Origin: Gentiana macrophylla
Taxonomy: Eukaryota; Streptophyta; Magnoliopsida; Gentianales; Gentianaceae
Direction: 5' to 3'
Length of the DNA: 64,000 nucleotides
Assembly (NCBI GenBank): GCA_026214975.1
Contig: CM047815.1
Span: forward strand, 80,806,800-80,870,799
Shown: positions 36,041-48,191 of the stretch, in pieces
Layout: each line of letters starts with the position of its first letter
How positions within the stretch are numbered: position 1 is the stretch's first letter
The notes under the pieces: generated by a model
Database searches by the model: none
What the model saw: the letters and a program-made list of their open reading frames with translations, nothing else
What the model was told of the DNA's origin: nothing
Program-made: the position numbers and the translations under genes

Positions 36041-37753
36041 TGAAGGATGCAGGTTCTTAGATCTAAACGAATTAGATCTACGCGCAGCGGATGGATCACG
36101 ATTTATATATCAAAACACATAATTAAAGGACTTAAACTACTACAAGGGGGTTTAAGATCATGTTACCAATAACGGGAAGAGAAGCCTTGATCTTCCGATG
36201 TGTTCTCCAAACGGCGGTTGGTGGACCCTTCTTGATACACGAACCTCCTTGATATGCAACACCAAGAAAAACTCAAAGTTTTTCTTCTTCCAAAAACCCT
36301 AGGCAAGAAGAAACTAATTTTTCCTCTCCTTTTTCAAGTGGTGGTCGAAATTATGCCATGTAATTTCCCTTGGAATAACTCTACTTTTATAGGAGAGTAA
36401 ATCCTTGGCCTCCAAGTATTAATTAATTAAATAAATAATTAATTGAACAAAATAAAAAGATATTTTCCTTAATGACTAATTGTGACATGTATTGACCAAT
36501 AGGAAATCAAATAACAAGTCATCCAACCAATCATGTAACAAGAATATCTTTTATTTTCCACATCACAAAAATTAATTCTTGTGATAAATAAATGATAATA
36601 GGCGCCACTTTTAGGGTTATAAGCCCACATAAAATGTCTTTTATGTGTATTATATTATTTAGCCCAACTAAATAATATCCATGCATATCAATTAATTAGC
36701 CCAGCCAATTAATTATCACTGAGGCCCAAATAACAAGATTATTAGTCCGAATTACAGAAGCCACATCGGGGACCATGGACCTATAACCAGTAGCTCCAAT
36801 AATTAATTATTCATCGAACATAATAAGTACATTAATTATTAATTCCGGGATTACGCCACCATAAACCCGAAATCAACTCTACCAATTATAGATGTATACT
36901 TATACTCAACCCATGAGTGAATAAGCGTCCATTGATATAATCACTACATACTGATTAACCCTCCATAGATCGCCCATTCTCGAGTGGGAGGTCTCCGTGA
37001 ACCCGACTCGAAATATCTCATCCTTATTTACCATTAACCCCTCGATGATCAATTAGCACACATATCTCGACTAGTAGCTAATTAGTCAAATGTGAACTCC
37101 CGGATCGATCACTTTCTTAGGGCTAACAAATAAGGATCGCTCTCTACTTCCCGCAGGAAGGAATGGATTCCATGTCTGTGTGAAAATCGAACTACTCACT
37201 CATCCGGAGATAGTGCCAATGAGAAGTGGCTTGGAACACATATTAAAGTGAACCGTAATTAACATATCAAACACTACCCCGGGACAAGCAAAGATCCTGT
37301 GATCACCTCAGATTAAGGTTGATCCATATATGATCATCTAATGATTTAATAAGATTCATCGATTATGGAATTATACCAAGAAATACAGATTAAATCGGTC
37401 CAGTCCTATATGAATGTCATCATATATAAATGCCCCACGTAGGTACCATCTACCGACAAACCGGATAAGACTATCACACCCTAAGGTGTTCTCAGGCGCA
37501 TTATTGGTGTTTTAATCAAGAGACCCTAAACTCGATTAAGTTCACCACGGACTAACAGCTTTAAGCATATCTCCACTAACTCAATCCTCACATGTAATCC
37601 ATACACCGAGTTAAGTGGTTACATACTTGATATACTTAGGGGTTTGCAAAGCGAGGTATTACTTACAAGCACAAAGCAAGTAATAAGGTGAGATAAATTC
37701 ATCATCCATTAAAAACAATTACACAAATTGTCTTTCGGGCACTACACCTAACA
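36041..37753 (-). repeat. LARD-2 3' LTR (element sense, 1713 bp)
   Basis: Plus-strand edges are TGAAGGATGC and CACCTAACA. The match is 44780-46494. On the minus strand it starts TGTTAGGTGTAGTGCCCGAA, clearly the LARD-1 LTR family although diverged. The polypurine tract GTGCAAGTGGGAGAT (minus) adjoins at 37754-37768. Confidence 0.93.
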
Positions 37754-40700
37754 ATCTCCCACTTGCACAAAATGACAAGCAACGATTGTTTTTAGAGCAC
37801 ACCATTTCTCATCTTATTCACAACACTCTCCCACTTGCTTTAAAAGCAGATGAGACATATCCATCAATGCCGTACCCTCCAAGCACTCGACTTGGTACAC
37901 TGACCAGTTATGTTGCCGACTCGAAACGATCTTTAGGATCGAAACGTCGCCGGTCCATCTAATCAGGCGGTACTCTCTCTCAATATGCTTTTGACCTCTA
38001 GTGACTAAGAAGATCCTTCTAAGCTATCTCTTCACTGTTTTCACAATGAAGTGATATCGGCTTATCAGACCTGGAATTACTCCCAGACCAAAAAGGAAAT
38101 TCTAAGCACTATGAGTAAACACTGAGCCCGAGATCAACTTAATGATCATCCTTAATCTGACTACAAGTCAGAATCAGTGTAGTCAACCATATTCAAGTTT
38201 GCACCCGAATATACAAGCACATTATTCCTCGTTCTTCAAAAATACTTGAGGATGTACTAAAACCGCTATTCAATGCTCGAATCCGAGATTTGACTATTAT
38301 TGACTTGTGACAACCTGACTTGCCGTTATCCAAGAGAGACTCTATCCCATTTTCTCTTTATCCGAAGATTTAGAGAATCATTCCTGAGAGGTAGGGTAGG
38401 ACTACTCTCGATGAATGTTGCATACGTATATGCATGATCATCTTATCCAATAAGATAGGTGGGATAGCCAATGACTCATTCTCGTGAATTTGACCGAATC
38501 AGATTCTTAGAATATAGTCCAATTCTCTCATCCAGAGAATCTTGGCGTGTCGGGCTTCCGACTTCGGATAGCACACCCATGTTGTTTCCAACCGCTTTTA
38601 GTGTTATCATTTATGAACACTAATACTACTACTACATTACCAATATTGATATCCAATCTATGAAAAACTTATCAATATTTGGGTCAAGTCCACATATTTT
38701 AAAACATGTGACTTTTAAATGACCGAGAGGTTCTCTTAAATCCACAAATGATATAAGCCATGGCGTGCCTCCTACCAAAGGTTCTTTCGAATGAATTAAG
38801 ATATCGTTAGTCTCGCAAAAAGGTCTTAGGAATCACCCTATCTTCTCGCTTTGTAACGAATCCGTTATTCATTCTTAGCTAAAACCCTTCGCTCAATGAA
38901 TTCATTCCATTGTTCGGCAAGAAAGTCTCAGGGAATCACCCTATTTTCTCGCTTAACGAAATCTAGCAAGATCGAGTGGTGAGAGAGTTCAAGGTCCGGT
39001 TAACTCTCTACTTGTCGTGAATCACCACTCAACTTTGCGCCGAAAGTTTAAACTTTCCTATTCATTCGACTCTTTTCCGTGTAGATCCAATTGCTCCCAC
39101 TCGGGCCTGAGACACTCGTGTGGTTCTACAAGAGGTCGAAACAGAACCTGAGTACCAAAACTCCATTCACAGTGGTTAAGGTTTTCAAACCAACCTCTAT
39201 AATCGTAATCCTATACAGCCCACATAGAGCCATAGTTATCAATCACCCCAGCAGATTATAAAGTCCACAAAATCACAATGGGTCAACGGTTAAACCATAC
39301 TCCCACTGTGACTTGGGTGGATTGACATTCTGATCTAGTAGTATTTATCAGTGTAATCACCAACAACTAATGTTGGACGTGGTCTGATTAAATCAGATAG
39401 TAACTACCTTTGGATAACCGTACAAGGTTTAAGGTTGTTACTTATAGATTCTATCGTAAGGCTTGTGATAGCTTCAACCGCCACTTTCGATCTCAAGAAT
39501 CTTATAATCAACCTTCACTCGCCTCATTAAGATATTTCACGAACAAATACAATCAACGTATGCGCAAAATCTCCATCCTACCTTCAAGCATTAAATGCTA
39601 AATGCCTACATTTATGGAAGTGGTGTGAACCGGATTCACTCATTATCCATAAATTCACCGGGCATATTCTAGGTAGACTTCTCGGTTTACATAATAATGT
39701 TAACCGTTATTTTGCAACCAATTATCTTAATCGAGTTTAACAAAGGTATCAGAGCACATTAATAACTATATCGAGCAAGTCTATGGTTTCTTCCTCGGTG
39801 AAAACATTCCACTAGAGAGGCGGGCCGAGCATCACCCTAAGACTATGCGATAGCCTATTTCTCGAAGCATGGAATACTCTATTCTCTCGCTAAAATCGAG
39901 ACTCCTCCTCGTATTCTTTTCATAAACTAAATCACGTTTCGAGTAGTTATCAGACAAAATGTCACCACTCAAAAACTCCCACTAGCTTGTATCTCTCACT
40001 AGACCCCGAAGGTCATGGTGAACAAGCTATGTTACCCCTTCAAATCTATTACCCTTTCCCGATTGAAAGGAAACTTAGTCATTGTTCCTTTGAGATAGTG
40101 TTCTAGACTGGGAGATAGGAATCACCCTTAGCCGATCGTCAGTCTTATCTCTAGGATGTATGCATTAATTAATAGATATTGAAAGGTCGGTTATCTTAAT
40201 ACGGAAACCTTTTACCTTTAATAGTTTTAGATGTGTTATACTTATTCAGCTTTTCTTAGTGGTTCTGAATTTATCAAACAAAAGTCCGAGTCTTGGATTC
40301 GTACTACAAATGTCATATTCACTTTCTATGAGGCAACAATATATCGAGTTGAAAGTGAATCCATTTGTTTCAACGAATCTGTAAACAGAAAAATAAATTT
40401 TTCTATGATATTCAAGGATAGAATCCGAAATTCATTTCCTTATATCACTCCCACTATTCTAGTTGAAATTATTGCCCGTTGTTACTCTATTAATCGTTAA
40501 TGCACAACTTCCTTGTTCTTCCAAAGAACTAAGCTATCGAGTCAAGTTACTCGGTTATGAAAGTCGCTAAGGATTCATTGGTTAGTGATCTGAAATCACT
40601 TTCCTTATCCTATACTTTCTTTAATATTTCGGTTTAGCCTTAAAACATTAGTTAAGATGATTAACACTTATAGACTTTCTTTCCCATTCTTAACTTTCCT

Positions 40701-42634
40701 TAAAAGGAAACAGTCTTGAACTAGCAGTTCTTTAGAGTAGACACTACTCGTGAACTGTGGGATGTCTAATGAAAGCGTTACCCAGTGGGACTAATTTTCT
40801 AATAAATTAGAAAAACATAAGATAAAAGCTCCCACTAGTTTATCGGTTCCAAATACCGTCTAACTAGCGACACTTTAATTTATGATTCTCCAATTTTTCT
40901 ATTTGAAAATTTCTCGTGTAGACACTTACACAATTAAAATTCACTAGAAGAATTTTATCGTCCCAATCATCTTTCAAACTAACTACGCTTGTCTCTCATC
41001 TCATGCACGAGTGACAAAGAAGTGACATACTTATTTACGCCACTTAAGTCTTGAAGGCTCAAGAGAAATATCTCTTCCAAAAATTAATCGCATGTAAGAT
41101 CAATAAGTACAACGTTCTAGTTACTAACCACTTTTTAACGAAGTCATTACTAGTCAATTTTACACTAGCAACTAAAGCACCATAGAGAGATATATAAATA
41201 GTTGTAAATAAAATTGATGAAAAATAAATCCAAATCATACACTACTAATAAATTTTAGGAACATAAACTAAGTACTTATAGTCTATCCTACCGCTCCAAG
41301 GATTTAATCTAATGCCTCAAAGGCCGCCTTAGGGTAGGTCAAAGAGGTTTCGATTAATATTGAAGATCAACTTGAGAATCGAACATCTCATTTGTGATCG
41401 CCAATCACCTTTCCTTTTTCAAACCAAGGTATTACCAAAATACCCTTTATGAGTGTGACCTCATGCTTGATCTTTAGATAGACCCAGTGTGCCGCCTTAG
41501 GGTCGGTCGGTGACTCAATGAGTACCCAAAATCCTATCCTTTCGGAGACCAAGCCTTGAATTTTGATAGCGGTGAAGGCCTTCCTTAGGGGCGAAATCAA
41601 AGCCGCACGAGGCGTCACCATTCTCTCACGTTGCTTGTGTCAACAAGAGAGGCCGTGGGGTCGGCCGTCGCCTCTCCCGCTCCCACTCAATATTTTGAAA
41701 AAGTGGTGGGTTTATCGATCACGCTTTTGGATTGATGTTACATTAAGGAACAATAAATCATAGGCCCGAATGTTGTCGGTTTTGTGGGCTAGCCCACCCG
41801 ACCTATTCGTTAGAACATATGTGGCCGCCGGACGGGTCAAGGCTAGAGAGCTCCGTTGAGCCGTAGTGGCTCTTCGGATGGCTCAGATTGCTGCACTTCG
41901 CAAACGCCACACGGGTGGTGAAGTCGATTGAGCCATAGCTACCGTTGACCACCCAACCGTGGTTAAACCACTTTCAACCTGCTTGCCCGTGATTATCCAA
42001 TCCTTAAACATCAAACATTCACGTAGACACTACTTTAACAAAAACGTAATCTCGCCTTGCAGGTAAGATGGAATTCACCGAGAATCCAACACCTTAACCA
42101 CGAGGTTTCGGGATTTTACTCCTTATGCTTTCGCAGAGCGGGATTCACCGAGAATCCATCACCCAACCTCGACGATTGAAAAAACCCGTGTTCCTCGGTT
42201 TTTACCCTAATTAGTTTCTAATTAATATCAAACAATTAATTAAAACTAATCGCTTGTTTTATACATGCCTAACTAATTCCTCGAATTAATTTCTACATGT
42301 ATGCCTATGAGTGGAATTCATGATATGATGAATGTCATGGCAATTTTCCTGTTCTACTCATACAATCTACACATGTATACTAGTGCGGAAAATAAACACC
42401 GAGATGGACCGCTTGGCACTTCGTAACTAATCTATTCAAAAATAAATTAAAACCCTAATCTGCAATTGCTTTAGAATCTTCGACGATCGGCATATCAAAC
42501 GAACTCGGATCGGGACGAAACTTTCCAGATCCGATCTTCATTCTTCGAATTCAAGATGGACGGTCGGATCGATCTTTGACTTGTCAATCTTCCTCGATGA
42601 GCCGCCCAACTTGTCAAAAACAGACTTTTCTACA

Positions 42635-43300
42635 CCATGGTTCAAAGTCGCGGTCTCGGTCACCGACTGAGACCACCGAGTCACACACGACTCGTCACGT
42701 GATCAGATCGCGTTTGCGCGTACGGGTTTCTTCCATATAAAATGCTTTAAAAAATTCAAAAAAAATCTAAAAATTCAAAAAAAATATGAATAAGTAAACA
42801 CAACATTAAAATGTCCCAAAACAATCATCAAGATCATTTTTTTTATTAAATACAACAAAATATCTTGTTCACAAGCGTTACGTTATCCAAATAAGACATG
42901 ACACTCATAGTTTTTACATCAAATCATCAAATACATTTTAAATTTAGAATAAATAGTTAAATGCATCATCATCATATAACATCTTCAAGGAATTCCCTAA
43001 GCGAACATGTTTATCATCTTGAAATTCCTGAGAATAGCATTGAAAAAATTGTTATTTATAAATGTAGTCAAGTTAAAGTGCTAAAAAAAATTGTTTGCTG
43101 GATAAACTAAACTATAATATGATTACATATCAATCAATACCATGTGGAATGACGGGGAGGATCGATTTCATTGTATTCTTGGTTGCTGAAGTCCGCATAA
43201 AAGTGTGAAGCCGTAGAGATACTAATTTAATATATACTTTAAAAAAAAAGACAAATATATAGCTAAATGGTATTATTAGTATATTACTCACTCATTAGTC

Positions 43301-43339
<39 letters not shown>

Positions 43340-44151
43340 AATTTTTTTGAAGAACTCATTAGTCGTACTCTTTCCTCATCTTCTCAAGAATCTCAACAAA
43401 CCAAAAAATAAAATAAAATAAAACCAACCTCTCCTCATCGCTGCTGCCTGAGTGAGAGATGGTGGAGTCAAACTCTAAATTCGAAGAATTGAAGAGGAAC
43501 ACTCCAACTCTGTTCTGATGAAGAAACTCTAAATTCGAAGGTTGGTTGTTGTTTTAATATGGGTATTTGTGGTTTTGGTTTTGTTTCTTTGTCAGAAATT
43601 GAGGAAATTTAATCAGAAATTGATGAAATTTAGCTATGTTGTGGCTTGTGGAGTTGTGGGTTGGTGTTTTTGCTCTGTAATTTTTTCTTATAAAGAGGGG
43701 AAGGGAAGAGATTCACGGGTTGGGAGTTGGGACTGGAGCTCTGTTAATTTTTTTTTATATAAAAGAGGGGAAGAGGATTCAGGGGTGGGTGTACTATTTG
43801 TCTATTTCTTATGAAAAAGAAGTTTTGATTCTCTGCTTCTAATAGTAACGATTCTCTGCTGTTTTGGAGTGTATTTTATTGTCAAGATTGGATGAAAATG
43901 GTGTAAGATTGCTATCCAGTCAAAATCACAGACTCATAGTAGTTATCGGATCGACTCGGCCGAGTCATGCCGCGATTTTTGCCGAGTCAGGCCGATTTTT
44001 GCCGAGTCAGGCCGATTTTTCCGAGTCAGACCGATACGTACCCGATTTATGTATAAAACGAGATGAATCCAGTAATTTTGATCGGTAAAGCTCAAGTCGG
44101 AGTCGACTCGGCCCGAGTCGGAGCGCGACTCGGTCGAGACTTAGAACCATG
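42635..44151. mobile_element. Non-autonomous DNA-transposon-like insertion in LARD-2
   Basis: The left end, CCATGGTTCAAAGTC, and the reverse complement of the right end, CATGGTTCTAAGTC, form imperfect terminal inverted repeats that continue into CGAGTC-rich sequence. LARD-1 has no such block between the same flanking sequences. The interior holds a 34-base T tract (43305-43338) and short frames with no domain. The target duplication is not resolved (TA-containing flanks CTA/TTA), so the superfamily is open. Confidence 0.6.
43953..44043. repeat. Short tandem repeat GCCGAGTCAGGCCGATTTTT (about 4 units)
   Basis: Units of about 20-23 bp lie within the DNA-transposon-like insertion. They continue into related GAGTCGGAGTCGACTCGG sequence up to the right end. 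Confidence 0.8.
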
Positions 44152-44779
44152 CTTACAAAGAAACGCATCATGTACTTCCCGAGGCCGATCGGGATCAAGA
44201 TGAATCCTCGATCGCCCCGAAAATTTTATCTCATGTCCAAAACTCCATGATTATCGATCCGACCGGTCGGATATTTGTTTCAACGGTCCAATACTTTCCA
44301 GAAAATCGAGGAAGTCACGCTTAGGTTTCGTGAATCTGCGTTTTTATTATAACGCCTCTTCTCATCAACGAACGGACATCCAAACGGACTCGATCGATGC
44401 CAAAATTTGTGGGATTGTTCATCAACTTCTAATCTTAATTCGACCGGAGGGATCTTCGCTTTAACGGCTCAAACAATGGTAAAACGAAAACACTATACAC
44501 CGCTAAAATGTATCTATTTACAGAAAATTAAACTTGCAATAATAAATAAATTACATAATTTCCTATACTCATATGAACGAATTTTCTTCGCTTATATGAG
44601 TTTACAATAGATCTAACGGGAAAACGCGCCAACCCCAATCCATCTCTTCAACCATAGCAATTTAAAAATTATTAATGCATAATAATAAGTAAAATATCAC
44701 CTACATGCAATTACACTTTAAATCGCGTTTAATTACGATTATGACTATATAAATCGTAGAACCTGCCTCCGATACCACA

Positions 44780-46494
44780 TGAAGGATGCGGGTCTCTTAG
44801 ATCTAAACGAATTAGATCTACGCGCAAATGATGGATCACGATTTATATATCAAAACACATAATTAAAGGACTTAAACTACTACAAGGGGTTTAAGATCAT
44901 GTTACCAATAACGGGAAGAGAAGCCTTGATCTTCCGATGTGTTTCTCCAAACGGCGGTTGGTGGACACCCTTCTTGATACACACTAACCTCCTCTTGATA
45001 TGCAACACCAAGAAAAACTCAAAGTTTTTCTTCTTCCAAAACCCTGCGCAAGAAGAAACTATTTTTCCTCTCCTTTTCAAGTGGTGGTCTAAATTATGCC
45101 ATGTAATTTCCTTGGAATAACTCTACTTTAATAGGAGAGTAAATCCTTACTTCCAAGTATTAATTAATTAAATAAATAATTAATTAAACAAAATAAAAAG
45201 ATATTTTCCTTAATGACTAATTGTGACATGTATTGACCAATAGGAAATCAAATAACAAGTCATCCAACCAATCATGTAATGTTAATATCTTTTATTTTCC
45301 ACATCACAAAAATTAATTCTTGTGATAAATAAATGATAATAGGCGCCACTTTTAGGGTTATAAGCCCACATAAAATGTCTTTTATGTGTATTATATTATT
45401 TAAATTTTAACTAAATAATATCCATGCATATCAATTAATTAGCCCACCAATTAATTATCAATGAGGCCCAAATAACAAGATTATTAGTCCGAATTACGTG
45501 TAAGCACATCGGGGACCATGGACCTATAACCAGTAATTCCAATAATTAATTATTCATCGAATGTAATAAGTACATTAATTATTAATTCGGGATTACGCCA
45601 CCATAAACCCGAAACTAAACTCTACCAATTATAGATATATACTTATACTCAACCCATGAGAGTGAATAAGCGTCCATTGATATAATCACTACATACGGAT
45701 TAACCTTCATAGATCGTCCATTCTCGAGTGGGAGGTCTCCGTGAACCCGACTCGAATATCTCATCCTTATTTACCATTAACCCCTCGATGATCAATTAGC
45801 ACACATATCCGACTAGTAGCTAATTAGTCAAATGTGAACTCCCGGGATCGATCACTTTCTTAGGGCTAACAAATAAGGGATCGTCTCTACTTCCCGCAGG
45901 AAGGAATGGATTCCATGTCTGCGGAAAATCGTAACTACTCACTCATCCTGAGATAGTGCCAATGAGAAGTGGCTTGGAACACATATTAAAGTGAACCGTA
46001 ACTAACACATCAAACACTACCCCGGGACAAGCAAAGATCCTCGTGATCACCTCAGATTAAGGTTGATCCATATATGATCATCTAATGATTTAATAAGATT
46101 CCTCGATTACGGAATTATACCAAGAAATACAGATTAAATCGGTCCAAATCTATATGAATGCCATCATATATAAATGCTCCACGTAGTACCTCTCACCGAC
46201 AAATCCGGATAAGACTATCACACCCTAAGGTGTTCTCAGGCGCATTATTGGTGTTTTAATCAAGAGACCCTAAACTCTGATTAAGTTCACCACGGACTAA
46301 CAGTTTAAGCATATCTCTACTAACTCAATCCTCACATGTAATCCATACACTGAGTTAAGTGGTTACATACTGATATACTTAGGGTTTGCAGTAGTGTATT
46401 ACTTACAAGCACAAAGCAAGTAATAAGGTGAGATAAATTCTGTCATCCATTAAAAACAATTACACAAATTGTCTTTCGGGCACTACACCTAACA
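44780..46494 (-). repeat. LARD-2 5' LTR (element sense, 1715 bp)
   Basis: It is the partner of 36041-37753, with edges TGAAGGATGC and CACCTAACA. The primer site lies two bases to its left. Many differences from the partner are at CAG/CTG/CGG. Confidence 0.93.
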
Positions 46495-46740
46495 TAAGCA
46501 TATTGAACTTGATTGCCACATTACAAGAGCAAAGGTCAAGCAGGTTTTATAAGGTTAATGCCAGTTAGGACAACACACCACCTGGCAGATATCCTGACAA
46601 AACCATTGGATTCTCCTATATTTCACTATCTGCTAAACAACCTGGGCACATACTCAGTTTTCAAGCCATCAAATACAATCAACCAAGTGATAAAAAGGTG
46701 TGATCAATCAAGTGCAAGCTTCACCCTAGTGTTAGCTTGA
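46495..46740 (+). pseudogene. Copia-A polyprotein C-terminus
   Basis: The final RNase H block resumes with KHIELDCHITRAKV, which joins the ESTK at 36035. One frameshift at about 46530 follows, then GFIRLMPVRTTHHLADILTKPL, the standard plant Copia C-terminal motif. The frame ends at a TGA at 46738-46740. The polypurine tract GAGGGGG sits at 46739-46745, directly before the 3' LTR. Confidence 0.92.
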
Positions 46741-46745
46741 GGGGG

Positions 46746-47073
46746 TATTGGATTTTACAATCAACCAAGTGTTCAAAAGTTGATCAAATGCTCAATGGAA
46801 CAGTCTATCAAACACCTTCCCTAAAATATGGTTATGAGGTGGTTAGAGTTAGTTATGATAGTTATGCAAGTTGTTGTAACATAATTCTAGTCAAAAGACA
46901 TTCCTATATATAGTAGACTAGAGTGTAGAAAGAGATTAACTTGATTAATTCTCCAATTTAGCAAAATAGTAGCTGATTACATTTCTACTACATCTTCTTT
47001 GTAAACAATTCTTCATTAACGAAAGTTCTTAGTTTTTCCGCGTTCCTATTCTTTTCTTGAGTTTGTTTTTACA
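46746..47073 (+). repeat. 3' LTR of Copia-A
   Basis: It is the partner of 801-1108. It starts TATTGGATTTTAC after the polypurine tract and ends GTTTGTTTTTACA. LINE coding sequence begins immediately after. Confidence 0.88.
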
Positions 47074-47684
47074 AAATCTTCATCATCTCTCTCCATTTAT
47101 TTTTCTCTTCGTGGCGGAGGCTCTAAATGTTTTAATGAGTACTGCGGTTGAGAAGAACTATATAGAAGGTATTCAAATTGGTGCCAGTGATTGCAAACCA
47201 ACGCACTTGCAATTTCATGATGAAGACATTTTCTTTGGAAGATGGAGCAAGGATAACCTGGTGAATTTTGGAAGAACTCTAAGGCTATTTGCTTATATTT
47301 ATGGGTTGAAAATAAATCTGGGAAAAAGCAAGATTTTCGGGCTAAACATACCGAAAGAGGTACTTTCAGGTGGTGATGATTTGTTAGATTGTGAGATGGG
47401 TTACCTTTGAAATACATAGGTCTTCCTGTTGCGTCAAACATAAGAAGGGTTAATTCCTGGCAACCTGTGATTGATAGATTCAAGTCAAGGCTTGCTGGTT
47501 GGATGGCTACATTGCTCTCTTTTGGTGGTAAGATGACTCTTCATAGGTCTATTCTTGCTAGTGTTCCTTTGTACTATTTCTCCTTATTTCATGCTCCTAA
47601 GGCCGTTATTTATGAGTTGGAAAGATTGAGAGCTAGGTTATTTTGGGGAGGGGCAAGGGATGAGAGAAAATTTCATTGGGTTTC
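47074..47684 (+). pseudogene. L1-type LINE reverse transcriptase fragment, left part
   Basis: This is the C-terminal half of a non-LTR RT. LSPFIFLFVAEALNVL, GIQIGASDCKPTHLQF and LRLFAYIYGLKINLGKSKIFGLN are typical. The catalytic FADD region reads FHDEDIFFG, so the Asp pair is disturbed. A shift near 47400 leads to LKYIGLPVASN, RLAGWMATLLSFGGKMTLHRS and RLFWGGARDERKFHWVS. It stops at the 8.9-kb insertion and continues at 56602. The 5' part is absent. Confidence 0.88.
47680..47684 (+). repeat. Target-site duplication GTTTC, left copy
   Basis: GTTTC at 47680-47684 and at 56602-56606 bracket the Tekay/Del-like element. The LINE frame (HWVS to SW) reads through. Confidence 0.85.
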
Positions 47685-48191
47685 AGAACGCCCCACACCA
47701 CGGGCTCAGAAGCGCTAAATGAGTCATAAATGTCCGGTCAACCGCTTGACCGCCGTCTCGCTGGTCTGGTGCAAAGGCTAACCCAAGTTGACAAGACCTT
47801 TATGTCTCACACTTATATGGGGTGAGCATTCACTTAATTTACCGATGTGGGATATCACATTCTCCCCTTATAAGGGATCAAGCGTCCTCGCCAGACGGCC
47901 AAGACTTGTCCCGGATCGCCCCTACCAGAGGTAACTTCAGAGGCCATCCTTACACCGTCTTCTTGCACGGTGCGGCGCGATAGTTCCGTCCTGATAGTCG
48001 GCTCGATACCGATTTCATGTAACGCGCCTGCACTCGGGCTCAGAAGGCTAAATGAGTCATAAATGTCCGGTCAATCGCTTGACCGCCGTCCTCGCTGGTC
48101 TAAAAGGGCTAACCTAAGTTGACAAGACCTTTATGTCTCACACTTATATGGGGGTGAGCATTCACTTAATTTACCGATGTGGGATATCACA
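47685..48191 (-). mobile_element. TRIM-like miniature LTR element
   Basis: Two direct copies of about 155 bp (about 47690-47853 and 48020-48191) end in CCGATGTGGGATATCACA. Read on the minus strand, each starts TGTGATATCCCACATCGG. Between them are a purine tract (TTATAAGGGGAGAA, minus, beside the left copy) and a degenerate Met-tRNA primer site (CGGTATCGAGCC, minus, about 48007-48018). The 180-bp interior has no coding capacity. There is no 5S rRNA sequence, so it is not Cassandra. Confidence 0.75.

Larger units (their letters stand above)
37754..44779 (-). mobile_element. LARD-2 internal domain, non-coding (7.0 kb, carries an insertion)
   Basis: No gag-pol motif or long frame is visible on either strand. 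The primer site TGGTATCGGAGGCAGG (minus) is at 44761-44777 next to the LTR. Blocks match the LARD-1 interior in reverse complement (for example 40835-40870 versus the LARD-1 tandem repeat, and 42480-42560 versus 14440-14540). The excess length over LARD-1 is explained by the insertion at about 42635-44151. Confidence 0.85.

Noticed and set aside
43542..43814. 90-codon Val/Phe/Leu-rich frame that looks like a membrane protein
   Set aside because: It lies in GT-rich low-complexity sequence inside the DNA-transposon-like insertion, with no gene context.
47685..48191. Cassandra TRIM carrying a 5S rRNA gene
   Set aside because: The terminus is similar, but no 5S rRNA sequence is present on either strand.
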